A DNA stretch of 64,000 bases from Arcobacter_B sp049472135 (GTDB lineage Bacteria; Campylobacterota; Campylobacteria; Campylobacterales; Arcobacteraceae). The notes under the pieces were generated by a model. It saw nothing but the letters and a program-made list of their open reading frames with translations. It had not been told where the DNA came from and made no database searches. Shown here in pieces: positions 27,758 through 36,926 of this stretch (position 1 is its first letter; every line of letters begins with the position of its first letter). The translations under genes and the position numbers were made by a program. The stretch spans positions 1 to 64,000 of the forward strand of contig NZ_JBMOVV010000008.1 of the NCBI RefSeq assembly GCF_049472135.1, written 5' to 3'.

Positions 27758-28702
27758 ATGGTTATTAAAAGCAAAATTAAATTAATCTTTTTATTAAACT
27801 TATTATTGTTAAATCTTAGTGCTCAAGAAATATTTAAACCTTTACCTACAAAAGTATCTTATGATAAAAACAAGGTAAAATTAGGAAGAGAACTCTTTTT
27901 TGATCCACTATTATCCAAATCAAGAAAAATATCTTGTGCTTCATGCCATAATTTTTATGGAGCTGATAATAAGAAATTTAGTATAGGTGATAATAATAAA
28001 GTAGGAACAATTAATACTACTAGTTTATTTAACGCTACTTTTAATTTAAGCCTTTTTTGGAATGGTAGAGCTAATAATTTAAAAGAGCAGTTATTAGATG
28101 GTCCACTTTTTAATAAACATGAAATGAATATAACAAAAGAGAGTATGGAAAAGAGGTTAAAAGCTTCTTTAAAATATCAAAAACTTTTTTTTAACGCATA
28201 TGGTAATAAACCAAATTTTAAAGATAGTATTGATGCAATAATAGCTTTTGAAGAAACATTAATTACACCTAATTCAAAATTTGATAAGTATTTAAGAGGT
28301 GAAATAAACCTTTCATCAGAAGAGAAAAAAGGCCTTGAATTATTTAACTCTTATGGATGTGTTTCTTGTCATAATGGAATAAATATTGGTGGAAACTCTT
28401 ATCAAAAGTTTGGAACAATAGTAAATTATAATGTTGTAAATAGTGATAGTTTTTGGGAAGATAGGTTTCATCATACTAAAAATCCAAAAGATAAAGATAT
28501 TTATAGAGTTCCAAGTCTAAGAAATATTGCTAAAACTGCACCTTATTTCCATTCAGGAGATATTTATGATTTAAAACATGCTATTAGTTTAATGGGATAT
28601 TATAATCTTGGCGTTTTGATTAAACATGAAGAAGTTGAGCTAATTGAATCTTTTTTAAAGACATTAACTGGTGATTTACCAAAAACATGGATTGAGAGGT
28701 AA
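27758..28702 (+). CDS. Di-heme cytochrome c peroxidase family protein
   Basis: Periplasmic peroxidase (CcpA/MauG superfamily) reducing hydrogen peroxide with electrons from c-type cytochromes. Signal peptide at residues 1-22 ending LSAQ. Two heme-c sites, CASCH (60-64) and CVSCH (201-205), with conserved LGRELFFDP before the first and YFHSGDIYDLKHAI near 265 as in CCPs. 314 residues, typical. It lies three bases upstream of the GGDEF-EAL gene, suggesting shared transcription. Confidence 0.92.
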   Translation: MVIKSKIKLIFLLNLLLLNLSAQEIFKPLPTKVSYDKNKVKLGRELFFDPLLSKSRKISCASCHNFYGADNKKFSIGDNNKVGTINTTSLFNATFNLSLFWNGRANNLKEQLLDGPLFNKHEMNITKESMEKRLKASLKYQKLFFNAYGNKPNFKDSIDAIIAFEETLITPNSKFDKYLRGEINLSSEEKKGLELFNSYGCVSCHNGINIGGNSYQKFGTIVNYNVVNSDSFWEDRFHHTKNPKDKDIYRVPSLRNIAKTAPYFHSGDIYDLKHAISLMGYYNLGVLIKHEEVELIESFLKTLTGDLPKTWIER

Positions 28703-28704
28703 AT

Positions 28705-30732
28705 ATGAAAAGATTTAATTTAAAGTTTTTATTTTTGCTTATTCTTTCTTTTTCTGTTTTACTTTTGGCTGTTAATCTAAAAAAAGATTTAGATAAATTT
28801 AATAAAGATTATAATCAATTAGTTCAAAATATTTATAAGATTAAATACAATGTAACTAGTCATATTCAAGAGATTAAAAACTCTATTATCTTTTTGCACT
28901 ATAATAATGACAATATCGTCTCTAAAATAAAAGAAAATAGGGCTTTTATAGAGAACTTGAAATACAATGAAAACTATCCTAAAACATTTAAATTGATTGG
29001 TGATTATCAAATTGAATATAAAAAATTTGAAGAACTTACATACGATTTTATGCAAAAAAATGCAAAAGTAAAAAACTCTCTTACTAATCTTAAAAGAAAT
29101 ATCAGTACTAAAACAGAGTTTGATTTAAAGTACTCATCTAAACTGATGGATATTGTTTCAGAGTTTATTCTTTTAAATAGTTCTTATGATTTGAAAAAAA
29201 ATATAGATAGACAAACATATTTATTTTTTAAATATTATGAAAAAGTTGATAACCCAAATTATGCTTTGATTTTCTTGCATGTTGATTTACTTTATAAAAC
29301 TATACCTGAGTTAAAAGAGTCTTTAAAAGATATAGAACAAACAAAACTTTTAGAGATAAACGACTTAATGTTTACTACTTTAGAAAAAGAGTCTAAGGTA
29401 CTTAGAAAAAAAGTGCAACTTAAATTTTATATAGTACTTTTTGCTTACATTTTATCAATAGTTTTAATTTTATATTATATTGATAAGTCAAGAAGAGATA
29501 CTAAAAATATTATAAAACTAAAAGATAAAAATGAAAAGAGTTTATTGTATGATGATTTAACTGGTCTATTAAATAGAACATCATATTCATTGGATTCAAA
29601 AGGTGATGATAAAGCTATAATTTTGATTGATATAATAGATTTTAATAAAGTTAATTCTCTAATTGGTTATGAAGGTGGAGACTTTTTATTGAAAGATATT
29701 TCTGACTTTTTAAAGTTTAGATTCACGAAAGTTTATAGAGTTGGAGTTGATCATTTTGCAATTATTTTTGAAGATAAGAGTTTAGATGAATTGATTGTTA
29801 TATCAAAAGAGCTTTTATTAGAACTTGATAATAATAAATTTGTGTATAGGTCTATTGATGTGCCAGTTAGTATAAATATTGGTATTTCAAATATTCAGTC
29901 TTACTTAAAAAATGCAGAAATTGCAATCTCTAAAGCTAAAAACAGTTATGAAAGAATAAATATTTACAGTAACCAAATGAATGAAAAAGATGATACTTTG
30001 AAGAACTTCTCTATGCTTACAAAAGTTAAACAAGCTATTGAAGAAGATAATATTAGACCTTTTTTTCAGGCTATTGTAGATTTAAAAACAAAAGAAGTTG
30101 TAAAGTATGAAGCTTTAGTAAGATTGATTGATGAAGAAAATAAAGCCATTAGTCCATTTTTCTTTTTAGATATTACAAAAAAGTCTAAACTTTATCCTGA
30201 AATTACAAAAATTGTAATCAAAAAAAGTATAGAGTTTATTAATCAAAAAAGAAAAGCTGTTTCAATTAACCTTTCTTATCAAGATATTATTGATACAAAT
30301 ACTTTAGAGTATATTTACACAACATTATCAAATAACAAAGAAATAGCATCATATATAACTTTTGAGATACTTGAAAGTGATGAAATTGATAATTATGAGT
30401 ATATATATGAATTTATTGAAAAAATTAAATCTTATGGCTGTAAATTAGCAATTGATGATTTTGGAAGTGGTTACTCTAACTTTACTCAACTTTTCAATAT
30501 GAAACCTGATATTGTTAAAATTGATGGTAGTTTGATAAAAGATATAAATACAAATGAAAATTCAAAAAATATTGTTGAAGCTATAATACATTTATCTCAA
30601 AAAAGTAATATTCAAACAGTTGCTGAATTTATTGATAGTAAAGAAGTAGAAGAAACGATAATAAAACTTGGTGCAAATTTAGGTCAAGGTTTTTACTATG
30701 CAAAACCTGAAGATATATTAAAAAATAAATAA
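28705..30732 (+). CDS. Membrane GGDEF(degenerate)-EAL protein, likely c-di-GMP phosphodiesterase
   Basis: 675 residues: membrane helix 1 at about 6-24, a helical periplasmic sensor (25-232), helix 2 at about 233-255, GGDEF-like domain (275-425) and EAL domain (435-670). The cyclase signature reads GVDHF, so synthesis is unlikely. The EAL domain keeps YEALVRL, SINLS, FEILESD, AIDDFGSGYSNF, KIDGSLI and AEFID, all metal and catalytic positions of active phosphodiesterases. It should therefore degrade c-di-GMP at the inner membrane in response to a periplasmic cue. The upstream peroxidase gene suggests a possible redox link, which is inference. Confidence 0.9.
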   Translation: MKRFNLKFLFLLILSFSVLLLAVNLKKDLDKFNKDYNQLVQNIYKIKYNVTSHIQEIKNSIIFLHYNNDNIVSKIKENRAFIENLKYNENYPKTFKLIGDYQIEYKKFEELTYDFMQKNAKVKNSLTNLKRNISTKTEFDLKYSSKLMDIVSEFILLNSSYDLKKNIDRQTYLFFKYYEKVDNPNYALIFLHVDLLYKTIPELKESLKDIEQTKLLEINDLMFTTLEKESKVLRKKVQLKFYIVLFAYILSIVLILYYIDKSRRDTKNIIKLKDKNEKSLLYDDLTGLLNRTSYSLDSKGDDKAIILIDIIDFNKVNSLIGYEGGDFLLKDISDFLKFRFTKVYRVGVDHFAIIFEDKSLDELIVISKELLLELDNNKFVYRSIDVPVSINIGISNIQSYLKNAEIAISKAKNSYERINIYSNQMNEKDDTLKNFSMLTKVKQAIEEDNIRPFFQAIVDLKTKEVVKYEALVRLIDEENKAISPFFFLDITKKSKLYPEITKIVIKKSIEFINQKRKAVSINLSYQDIIDTNTLEYIYTTLSNNKEIASYITFEILESDEIDNYEYIYEFIEKIKSYGCKLAIDDFGSGYSNFTQLFNMKPDIVKIDGSLIKDINTNENSKNIVEAIIHLSQKSNIQTVAEFIDSKEVEETIIKLGANLGQGFYYAKPEDILKNK

Positions 30733-30734
30733 AA

Positions 30735-30763
30735 AAAGGCAAAAGCTAAAAGCTTTTACCTTT
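30735..30763 (-). terminator. Intrinsic terminator of the superoxide reductase gene
   Basis: Stem AAAGG-AAAAGCT / AGCTTTT-CCTTT with one C-A mismatch and an AAA loop. Read on the minus strand it is followed immediately by seven T residues, the classic rho-independent form, ending the superoxide reductase transcript. Confidence 0.75.
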
Positions 30764-30787
30764 CTAAATCTTATTGGTATATATAGA

Positions 30788-31174
30788 TTAAGCTTCTACA
30801 GCTACTTCTACAGGAGTACCTTCCCAAATACCATGCTTAGTACAGTATCCGTGAGCAACTAAGTTTAATTTCTTACCAGTTGGGATAATTGTAAAAGTTG
30901 TAGTATTGTGAGCTTTAACGTTTCCTAAAGTTCCTGGAACGTAAGTAGCTTTAGCTAATAAAGTTTCACCGTTGAATAATGATACAGACTCAATGTAGTG
31001 ATCGAAATCATCTGGGTGAGTATACTCGTTACCCATTTTAACAGTTACTTCAAATGGCTCACCTGCTTTTGCAGTCTCAGCACAGTGAATAAATGGTGAG
31101 TGTCTATCAATTAAATCTTTTTTTGCTTCTCTTTCAACAGTATCAATGTCAACATATTTATTAATTTTTGGCAT
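30788..31174 (-). CDS. Superoxide reductase (neelaredoxin/desulfoferrodoxin domain)
   Basis: Reduces superoxide to peroxide at a mononuclear Fe(His4Cys) centre. 128 residues with only the catalytic domain; the N-terminal rubredoxin-like Dx domain is absent. Probable ligands are in DRHSPFIHC (about 23-31), HPDDFDHYI (about 53-61) and the C-terminal CTKHGIW. It is encoded on its own between a hairpin terminator and a divergent promoter, and fits a microaerophilic oxidative defence together with the nearby peroxidase. Confidence 0.92.
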   Translation of the reverse strand: MPKINKYVDIDTVEREAKKDLIDRHSPFIHCAETAKAGEPFEVTVKMGNEYTHPDDFDHYIESVSLFNGETLLAKATYVPGTLGNVKAHNTTTFTIIPTGKKLNLVAHGYCTKHGIWEGTPVEVAVEA

Positions 31175-31306
31175 GTTTTCTCCTAATAATTTTAATTTGA
31201 CTTATATTATACAATAATTTTCTTAAAAATAAATAGGATAAAAACTATCCTATTTAAAAATGTAACTTTTCTGCAACAAAAAAGGGCATGTTTTATTCTT
31301 CTTTGG

Positions 31307-31312
31307 TATAAT
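31307..31312 (+). promoter_or_regulatory. -10 box of thiL; transcript probably leaderless
   Basis: TATAAT is preceded by a T-rich tract and TTTGG, as in Campylobacter sigma70 promoters. The thiL ATG lies only five bases beyond it, about where transcription should start, and no Shine-Dalgarno sequence exists between them. Confidence 0.6.
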
Positions 31313-31317
31313 TTCGT

Positions 31318-32139
31318 ATGAATAAAGAAGATTATTTTATAAAACAGTTTTCAAATAGTAAGTTTATTGGTGATGACGCTGCTGCTATAGGCAAATGGTC
31401 GTATTCAATGGACGCATTTTTTGAAAATGTGCATTTTAAAAAAGAGTGGATGAGCTTAAAACAAATAGCTTATAAATCTATGATAGTAAATATCTCTGAT
31501 GCAATTGCAATGAACTCTTATCCTAAATATGCTTTATTAAGTGTAGCTATTCCGAAGTCTTATACAAATGATGATTTAAAAAGTTTAGCAAAAGGGTTTA
31601 AAAAAGCTGCAAAAGAGTTTAATATAGAAATCATTGGTGGAGATACTATCTCAAATGAAAAGCTTGATATTTCAATTACTATTATTTCAAAAATAAAAAA
31701 ACCCATATTTAGAAGTGGTGTAAAAAAAGATGATTTAGTTTGTTTTACAGGTGATTTAGGAACTTGTAAAAGAGATTTAGAAAAGCTTTTTAATAATGAG
31801 AAGATTTCTAAAAAATCTAAATTTATAAAACCAAAACTAAATGCAGATTTCTTTTATGAAGCTTCAAAATATATTAATGCTTCTTTAGATATTTCTGATG
31901 GTTTATTTTTTGAACTAGAGCGTTTATCAAAGCAGAGTAAAGTAGGGTTTGAATTTTTTGAAAAAATTAGCGATGAGGTTGGAACTTCGGGTGAAGAGTA
32001 TGAAATACTTTTTACTTTTGAGGAAAAAAATCGTAAAAAATTAGAAAAAATCGCAAAAAAACATAATGTAAAGCTAAATATATTTGCAAAAGCTATTGAT
32101 GGTAGTTTTAAAACAGAAGCAAAAAATCATCACTTTTAA
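31318..32139 (+). CDS. thiL: Thiamine-monophosphate kinase
   Basis: Phosphorylates thiamine monophosphate to the diphosphate cofactor. PurM-like fold: FIGDDAAAIG (about 16-25) metal/ATP site, SDAIAMNSYPKYALLSVAIP and IIGGDTISNEKLDISIT. 273 residues, shorter than the about 320 of E. coli, with a reduced C-terminal domain as in Campylobacterota. The start coincides with the expected transcription start. Confidence 0.9.
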   Translation: MNKEDYFIKQFSNSKFIGDDAAAIGKWSYSMDAFFENVHFKKEWMSLKQIAYKSMIVNISDAIAMNSYPKYALLSVAIPKSYTNDDLKSLAKGFKKAAKEFNIEIIGGDTISNEKLDISITIISKIKKPIFRSGVKKDDLVCFTGDLGTCKRDLEKLFNNEKISKKSKFIKPKLNADFFYEASKYINASLDISDGLFFELERLSKQSKVGFEFFEKISDEVGTSGEEYEILFTFEEKNRKKLEKIAKKHNVKLNIFAKAIDGSFKTEAKNHHF

Positions 32140-32157
32140 TTAAATTAAGGAAAATTA

Positions 32158-33222
32158 TTGGAACAATTACAAAGATATTTAAATCATGCAAAGATTGATG
32201 TGGTATTTAAACAAACAAAAGACGACTTTGTTGTAACAGAGATACCTTTATACGAATTCTCGGGGGAAGGTGAACATCTTATTTTAAAAATAAGAAAAAA
32301 AGATTTATCAACTTGGGATGCTGTTGAGATTATTTCAAATCATGTTGGTTGTAAAGTAAGAGATATCGGATACGCAGGTTTAAAAGATAAAAATGCAATG
32401 ACAGTTCAGTCTATTTCTCTTCATAAAAGTTTTGAAGATAAAATAGATAATTTTGATCATCCAAATATAAAAATCTTAGAGAAAACTTACCATAATAATA
32501 AAATTAAAGTAGGGCATTTAAAAGGAAATAAATTCTTTATTAGATTAAAAAGAGTTAACCTTGTAGATCAAAGAAAAATAGAACAAGCTTTAGAAAATAT
32601 TGTTACTCTTGGTATGCCAAACTATTTTGGCTTCCAAAGATTTGGAATAGAGGGTGATAACTATCAAAAAGGTAAAGATATTATTGATGGTAAATTAAAA
32701 GAGAAAAGAAAGAATTTAAAGCAAATGTATATTAATGCTTATCAAAGTTATCTATTTAATTCTTGGCTTTCAAAAAGAATAGAAATTTCAAAGTTAGTTG
32801 ATGCCTTTGAACCTAAAGATATTTGTGAAAAATTAAATTTACCACTAGATGTTGTAAAAGAAATGAAAAAACAACCACATCCATTTAAGCTAGTAACTGG
32901 AGATTTACTTTCTCACTATCCTTTTGGAAAAATATTCTGTATTGATGATTTAGAAACAGAATCAAATAAGTTTTATGAAAGAGATAGAGTTCCAACAGGT
33001 CTTTTAGCTGGTAAAAGAGTTAAAAATAGTGAAGGCCTAGCATATGAGATTGAAAAAGAGTTTGATGCTAAAACTTTTCAAGATGGAGCAAGAAGATTCG
33101 CATGGGTTTTTCCAGAAGAAGTTGAGAGTAATTATAAAGAAGATAAGAACTGGATGGAGTTACAATTTTATCTTCCAAAAGGTTCTTACGCAACAGAATT
33201 AATTGCAGAAATAATCCATTAG
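32158..33222 (+). CDS. truD: tRNA pseudouridine(13) synthase
   Basis: Isomerises uridine 13 of tRNA-Glu. 354 residues. Contains FVVTEIPLYEFSGEGEH, the catalytic-loop GYAGLKDKNAMTVQ with its aspartate, and MPNYFGFQRFG, all TruD hallmarks. Starts at TTG, 18 bases after thiL and preceded by AAGGAAAA, so it is co-transcribed with thiL. Confidence 0.95.
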   Translation: MEQLQRYLNHAKIDVVFKQTKDDFVVTEIPLYEFSGEGEHLILKIRKKDLSTWDAVEIISNHVGCKVRDIGYAGLKDKNAMTVQSISLHKSFEDKIDNFDHPNIKILEKTYHNNKIKVGHLKGNKFFIRLKRVNLVDQRKIEQALENIVTLGMPNYFGFQRFGIEGDNYQKGKDIIDGKLKEKRKNLKQMYINAYQSYLFNSWLSKRIEISKLVDAFEPKDICEKLNLPLDVVKEMKKQPHPFKLVTGDLLSHYPFGKIFCIDDLETESNKFYERDRVPTGLLAGKRVKNSEGLAYEIEKEFDAKTFQDGARRFAWVFPEEVESNYKEDKNWMELQFYLPKGSYATELIAEIIH

Positions 33223-33299
33223 TAATAAAAAACTGTTTTTTCTTTTCATTAAGTAAAAATAGGTTAAACTCATGTATTAAGTATATTCGAGGAAAACAT

Positions 33300-33650
33300 A
33301 TGAAGTATGAAGAGCTAATACATGAGTTGTGTGATGTTATAAAACAATCAGAAAATAACGCTACATTAATATATGAAAATCTACAAAATATATCAGACTC
33401 TACAGAGAGTTTAAATGTTATAGAACATGAAAAAAACAAAATTAGAAAACAAATCTCAGATGCAATGGGACATCTTCAACATCAAGATTTATATAGACAA
33501 AGAATAGAAAAAGTTGTAAATTTTGTTTGTGAAAAAAATGATATAGATAAATCTCAATACAATCTTGCAAATAGTGCAAAAAATATTGATAGTGATGATA
33601 ATCTAAGTGAAGAAGAACTAGAAGAACTTATAAAACAAATGCAAGCTTAG
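33300..33650 (+). CDS. Short CheZ-like protein (candidate CheY-P phosphatase)
   Basis: 116 residues, almost entirely helical. The long second helix carries HLQHQDLYRQRIEKV with Asp63 and Gln67 spaced like the catalytic D-x-x-x-Q of CheZ (DLTGQ in E. coli). After a flexible acidic linker, the extreme C-terminus is an amphipathic SEEELEELIKQMQA, comparable to the CheY-binding tail of CheZ. It is about half the length of E. coli CheZ. A chemoreceptor and a cyclase gene lie just downstream on the other strand. Sequence-level evidence is the single motif plus architecture, so the role is a hypothesis. Confidence 0.55.
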   Translation: MKYEELIHELCDVIKQSENNATLIYENLQNISDSTESLNVIEHEKNKIRKQISDAMGHLQHQDLYRQRIEKVVNFVCEKNDIDKSQYNLANSAKNIDSDDNLSEEELEELIKQMQA

Positions 33651-33655
33651 TAGTA

Positions 33656-34630
33656 CTATCTTTCTAGTTCAACTAAGTTTTTACCTTTTCTTTTAGCTTT
33701 ATATAGGGCAATATCTGCTCTAATTATTAAAGATTCATGATTATCTTCTTTGTTTTGGATACTAATACCTATACTTGTAGTAATACTTTTATTTTTTAAA
33801 AACTCATATTTTTCAATTTTTTGTTTTAAAGCATTTGCTAAATTTACAATATTCTCTTCATTTGCATGAGGAACAATAAGTAAAAACTCTTCTCCACCCC
33901 ATCTTCCAAGTATATCAGTCTCTCTAATAGAGCTTTTTAATAGTCTTGCAAACTCTTTTAAAACAATATCTCCTGTTTGATGACCATAATTATCATTGAT
34001 TTGTTTAAAATCATCAATATCAAAAATCATTACAGCATAACAAGTTCCATATCTTCTTAAGTTTTTATTTGAATTCTCTAAGATAGTATCCAAATATCTT
34101 CTATTATAAATTTGTGTTAATTTATCAGTTATTGAAATTTCTTTTATATCTTTTAGTGCTTTTTCTAGCTCGGCAGTTCTTTCTTTTACTTTTATTTCTA
34201 AGACTTCATTTGCTTTTTTAAGTTCTGTAATTTCTCTTGAAACTCCAAAAATTCTAATAATATCTCTTTTCTCATCTATAACAGGAAGTATTGTTGTATT
34301 CCAATATCTTTTTTCGTTACTCTCATTTACATTATGAACTTCTTCATAAGAAATTGGTTTATTTAGATTTAAACACTTTTCATAAGTTTTTTTTACTTTA
34401 TTGTATGTATCTGTATCAAGTAAGTCTTTTAGACAGATATCTTCAACTTGATGTTTTTCAAGTTGAAGAGTTTGAAGTAAAGATGGATTTACTCTGTTTG
34501 TAGTAAACTCACCATCTTTTGTTTTTGTTAGGATAAACATATTATCATTAGATGTATTCCAAAGAGCTCTAAATAAAAGTAACTCTCCTTCTATTATGGT
34601 TTTGTCATCAAAACTACTATGTTCTATCAA
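33656..34630 (-). CDS. PAS-GGDEF diguanylate cyclase
   Basis: Makes c-di-GMP from GTP. 324 residues: a PAS domain (about 20-135, LLFRALWNTSNDNMFILT ... RIFGVSREITELKKA), a short coiled linker and a GGDEF domain (160-320) starting SITDKLTQIYNRRYLD. The active loop is intact (RWGGEEFLLIVP). The RxxD inhibitory site upstream is replaced by LKSSIRETD, where RETD at the right place could still serve. No membrane segment. TTG start with AAGGATAAACC upstream. Twelve bases after the chemoreceptor gene, so both are probably one operon. Confidence 0.92.
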   Translation of the reverse strand: MIEHSSFDDKTIIEGELLLFRALWNTSNDNMFILTKTKDGEFTTNRVNPSLLQTLQLEKHQVEDICLKDLLDTDTYNKVKKTYEKCLNLNKPISYEEVHNVNESNEKRYWNTTILPVIDEKRDIIRIFGVSREITELKKANEVLEIKVKERTAELEKALKDIKEISITDKLTQIYNRRYLDTILENSNKNLRRYGTCYAVMIFDIDDFKQINDNYGHQTGDIVLKEFARLLKSSIRETDILGRWGGEEFLLIVPHANEENIVNLANALKQKIEKYEFLKNKSITTSIGISIQNKEDNHESLIIRADIALYKAKRKGKNLVELER

Positions 34631-34642
34631 AGGTTTATCCTT

Positions 34643-36832
34643 TTATTTTTTACAGGCATCCTCTTTTAAATGATTTAAATTACCAAATATTTTAAGAGTA
34701 GTTATCTCTACATCTTTTGCTTTTTGATTAAGTGATTCATTTGCCTCTTTATTTGCATTTGCATCAACTAAAGATTGAAGACTTGCTCTAAATTTATCTG
34801 TAAGCTCAGTTAGTTCTTTCATTGTTTCAGGGTTTTGTTTTTTACCTGAATTTTTATGCTTTTCACACCAAGATTTAAGAGTCGAATCTTCTTCTACTTT
34901 CCAAGAGTTAAAACTTCCCAATTTAGAATAAGTTGAATCTTTTCTAGTAAGTAAATCTACTTTAAGTTCTGCTGTATCATAAACTAAATCAACATCACAA
35001 ACTTTATTTAAAGATTCTTTTAAGAAAGAAGCTCTTGATGCTGCTGTTACAAGAGAGTTTGACATACTAGCAATATTTTCAGCCATATGAGAAATTTCAC
35101 CTGCAACTTGTGCATTTTTCTGAGTTGCTTGATCTAAAGTATTGATTGCATCATTAATTTGAATAATACCTTTTTCTTGTTCTTTAGAAGCAGTTGCAAC
35201 TTCTTCAATAGTTACAGTTGTATTTGAAATATTTTCATTTAGCTCTTTATATCCTTCAATCATTTCATCAGATATAACTTTACCTTCTTGTGCTTTGTTT
35301 GTAGCTGCTTCAACTATTGCTTTAATCTCTTTTGCAGCTTCAGCACTTCTTGAAGCAAGGTTTCTTACTTCTTGAGCAACAACTGCAAAACCTTTACCAG
35401 CTTCACCTGCTGTTGCTGCTTCTACTGCCGCATTTAATGAAAGAATATTTGTTTGGAATGCAATTTGGTCAATAACTTCAATTGCTTCATTAATTGAACT
35501 TACTTGTGTATTTATCTCATCCATAGACCCAGCAGTTCTATTTGCTAAGCTTTCACCTTTTTTAGCTGAGTTAGTTACACTTTGTGCAAGCTGTGACATT
35601 CTAACTGTTGCTTGTGTATTTGACTGAATATTTGCTGTAATCTCTTCAAGTGCTGCTGCTGTTTCTTCAAGTGAGGCTGCTTGTTGGTTTGAAGATGCAG
35701 AAAGATTATTTGAAGCACTAGATAAAATATTTGTATTCTCTTTTAAAGAATCTCCCGTATTCATAATCATAGCTAAAATTTCAGATGTATTATTTCCTAC
35801 AAGTTTAATACCAGATGCTAATGAACCTAAATCACCATAAATTCCTTTATCATCAATTTTATAGTCAAATTTAGACTCAGAGTATTTTCTAAGTGTTTCA
35901 TTGATTTTATCTAAGGTTTCTTTTGTATGGGAAATCATAGAATTTAGTTGATTTTTTAGATTTTCAACATGTGGATTTGAGGCTGTACTTTGAACTTGAT
36001 AAACAAAGAATCCACTTGCTGTTTTTTCTAAAATATCATTAGCTTCTTCAATTACTATTGCATCTTTTTTAAGTCCGGCTCTAACTTTATCCATATAAGC
36101 ATTAAATAAATCAGCTACTTCACCAACTTCATCTTTTGATTGCACATCAAGTGTAATTGTAGGGTCATTTGATTCAAGAAGTTTTTCAAAACCAGTTTTT
36201 AAATCACCAATTGTATTAGTAGCTCTTTTAACAATAAAGAATACAAATAAAATAGTAATCCATCCAGCTATTGTTGCAACAACTAAAATATGAACTAATA
36301 AATCCCAGATTTCATCATCAGCTTCATCTAAAGAGAATGTTAAGTCCATTACACCAATAACATCACCTTCTGCTTGGTTCGCATGACATAATAAACACTC
36401 TTGTGATGCAATCATTGGTTTAACCATTCTTAATGCATGGCCATTGTCATCATCTGTTTCTAATAATAAAGGTTTTTTTGTATCAAATGTTTTTAAGATT
36501 TCAGGATCTGTAGTAAATAAAGCGCCCTCTGTAGGGTACATTTCCATTAAAGCTTTACTCTTTGCAACTGTTAAGTTTTTTACACCTTTAATTTCTCTTG
36601 CATCATCTTCTGCTTTTTTAATTTGAGCAGGGTCTCCTGTATTCATCGCATTTCTTAAACTTTGGAACATTGCAGCATTTAACATTTCCAAGTTTTCTTT
36701 TGTGTTTTGAATCGTATTTCTACTAACTTCTTTAGTACTAAAATAAACAATTGTTAACGTACTAATAGTAAGTAAAACCAATAGAGAAAATATGATTTTA
36801 TTACTAATCTTTTTCGTCACTAAATCAAACAT
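34643..36832 (-). CDS. Methyl-accepting chemotaxis protein with periplasmic heme-c motif
   Basis: 729 residues. Membrane helix 1 (about 12-32), periplasmic sensor (33-178), helix 2 (180-203), HAMP (about 205-260), then the MCP signalling domain whose hairpin tip is IDQIAFQTNILSLNAAVEAA. The sensor resembles the DUF3365/Tll0287 heme-binding PAS-like family and contains CLLCH (146-150), a c-type heme attachment site. This makes a redox, oxygen or NO sensor likely. A C-terminal tail of about 120 residues after the signalling domain carries CDVDL and SWCEKHKNSG, possibly a divergent zinc-binding CZB-like domain. Promoter is divergent from ruvA. Confidence 0.9.
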   Translation of the reverse strand: MFDLVTKKISNKIIFSLLVLLTISTLTIVYFSTKEVSRNTIQNTKENLEMLNAAMFQSLRNAMNTGDPAQIKKAEDDAREIKGVKNLTVAKSKALMEMYPTEGALFTTDPEILKTFDTKKPLLLETDDDNGHALRMVKPMIASQECLLCHANQAEGDVIGVMDLTFSLDEADDEIWDLLVHILVVATIAGWITILFVFFIVKRATNTIGDLKTGFEKLLESNDPTITLDVQSKDEVGEVADLFNAYMDKVRAGLKKDAIVIEEANDILEKTASGFFVYQVQSTASNPHVENLKNQLNSMISHTKETLDKINETLRKYSESKFDYKIDDKGIYGDLGSLASGIKLVGNNTSEILAMIMNTGDSLKENTNILSSASNNLSASSNQQAASLEETAAALEEITANIQSNTQATVRMSQLAQSVTNSAKKGESLANRTAGSMDEINTQVSSINEAIEVIDQIAFQTNILSLNAAVEAATAGEAGKGFAVVAQEVRNLASRSAEAAKEIKAIVEAATNKAQEGKVISDEMIEGYKELNENISNTTVTIEEVATASKEQEKGIIQINDAINTLDQATQKNAQVAGEISHMAENIASMSNSLVTAASRASFLKESLNKVCDVDLVYDTAELKVDLLTRKDSTYSKLGSFNSWKVEEDSTLKSWCEKHKNSGKKQNPETMKELTELTDKFRASLQSLVDANANKEANESLNQKAKDVEITTLKIFGNLNHLKEDACKK

Positions 36833-36926
36833 TCTTGCAGCCTTTAATTTTAAGTGTATTTATTATATAATCTAATTTATTTATAAAATATTAAATATAA
36901 CATAAAATTTAACAAAAAGTGAGAAA

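Noticed and set aside
36383..36397. CLLCH as a chance zinc or random motif
   Set aside because: It lies in a periplasmic sensor of DUF3365 type, where CxxCH heme sites are known, so the heme reading is favoured though unproved.
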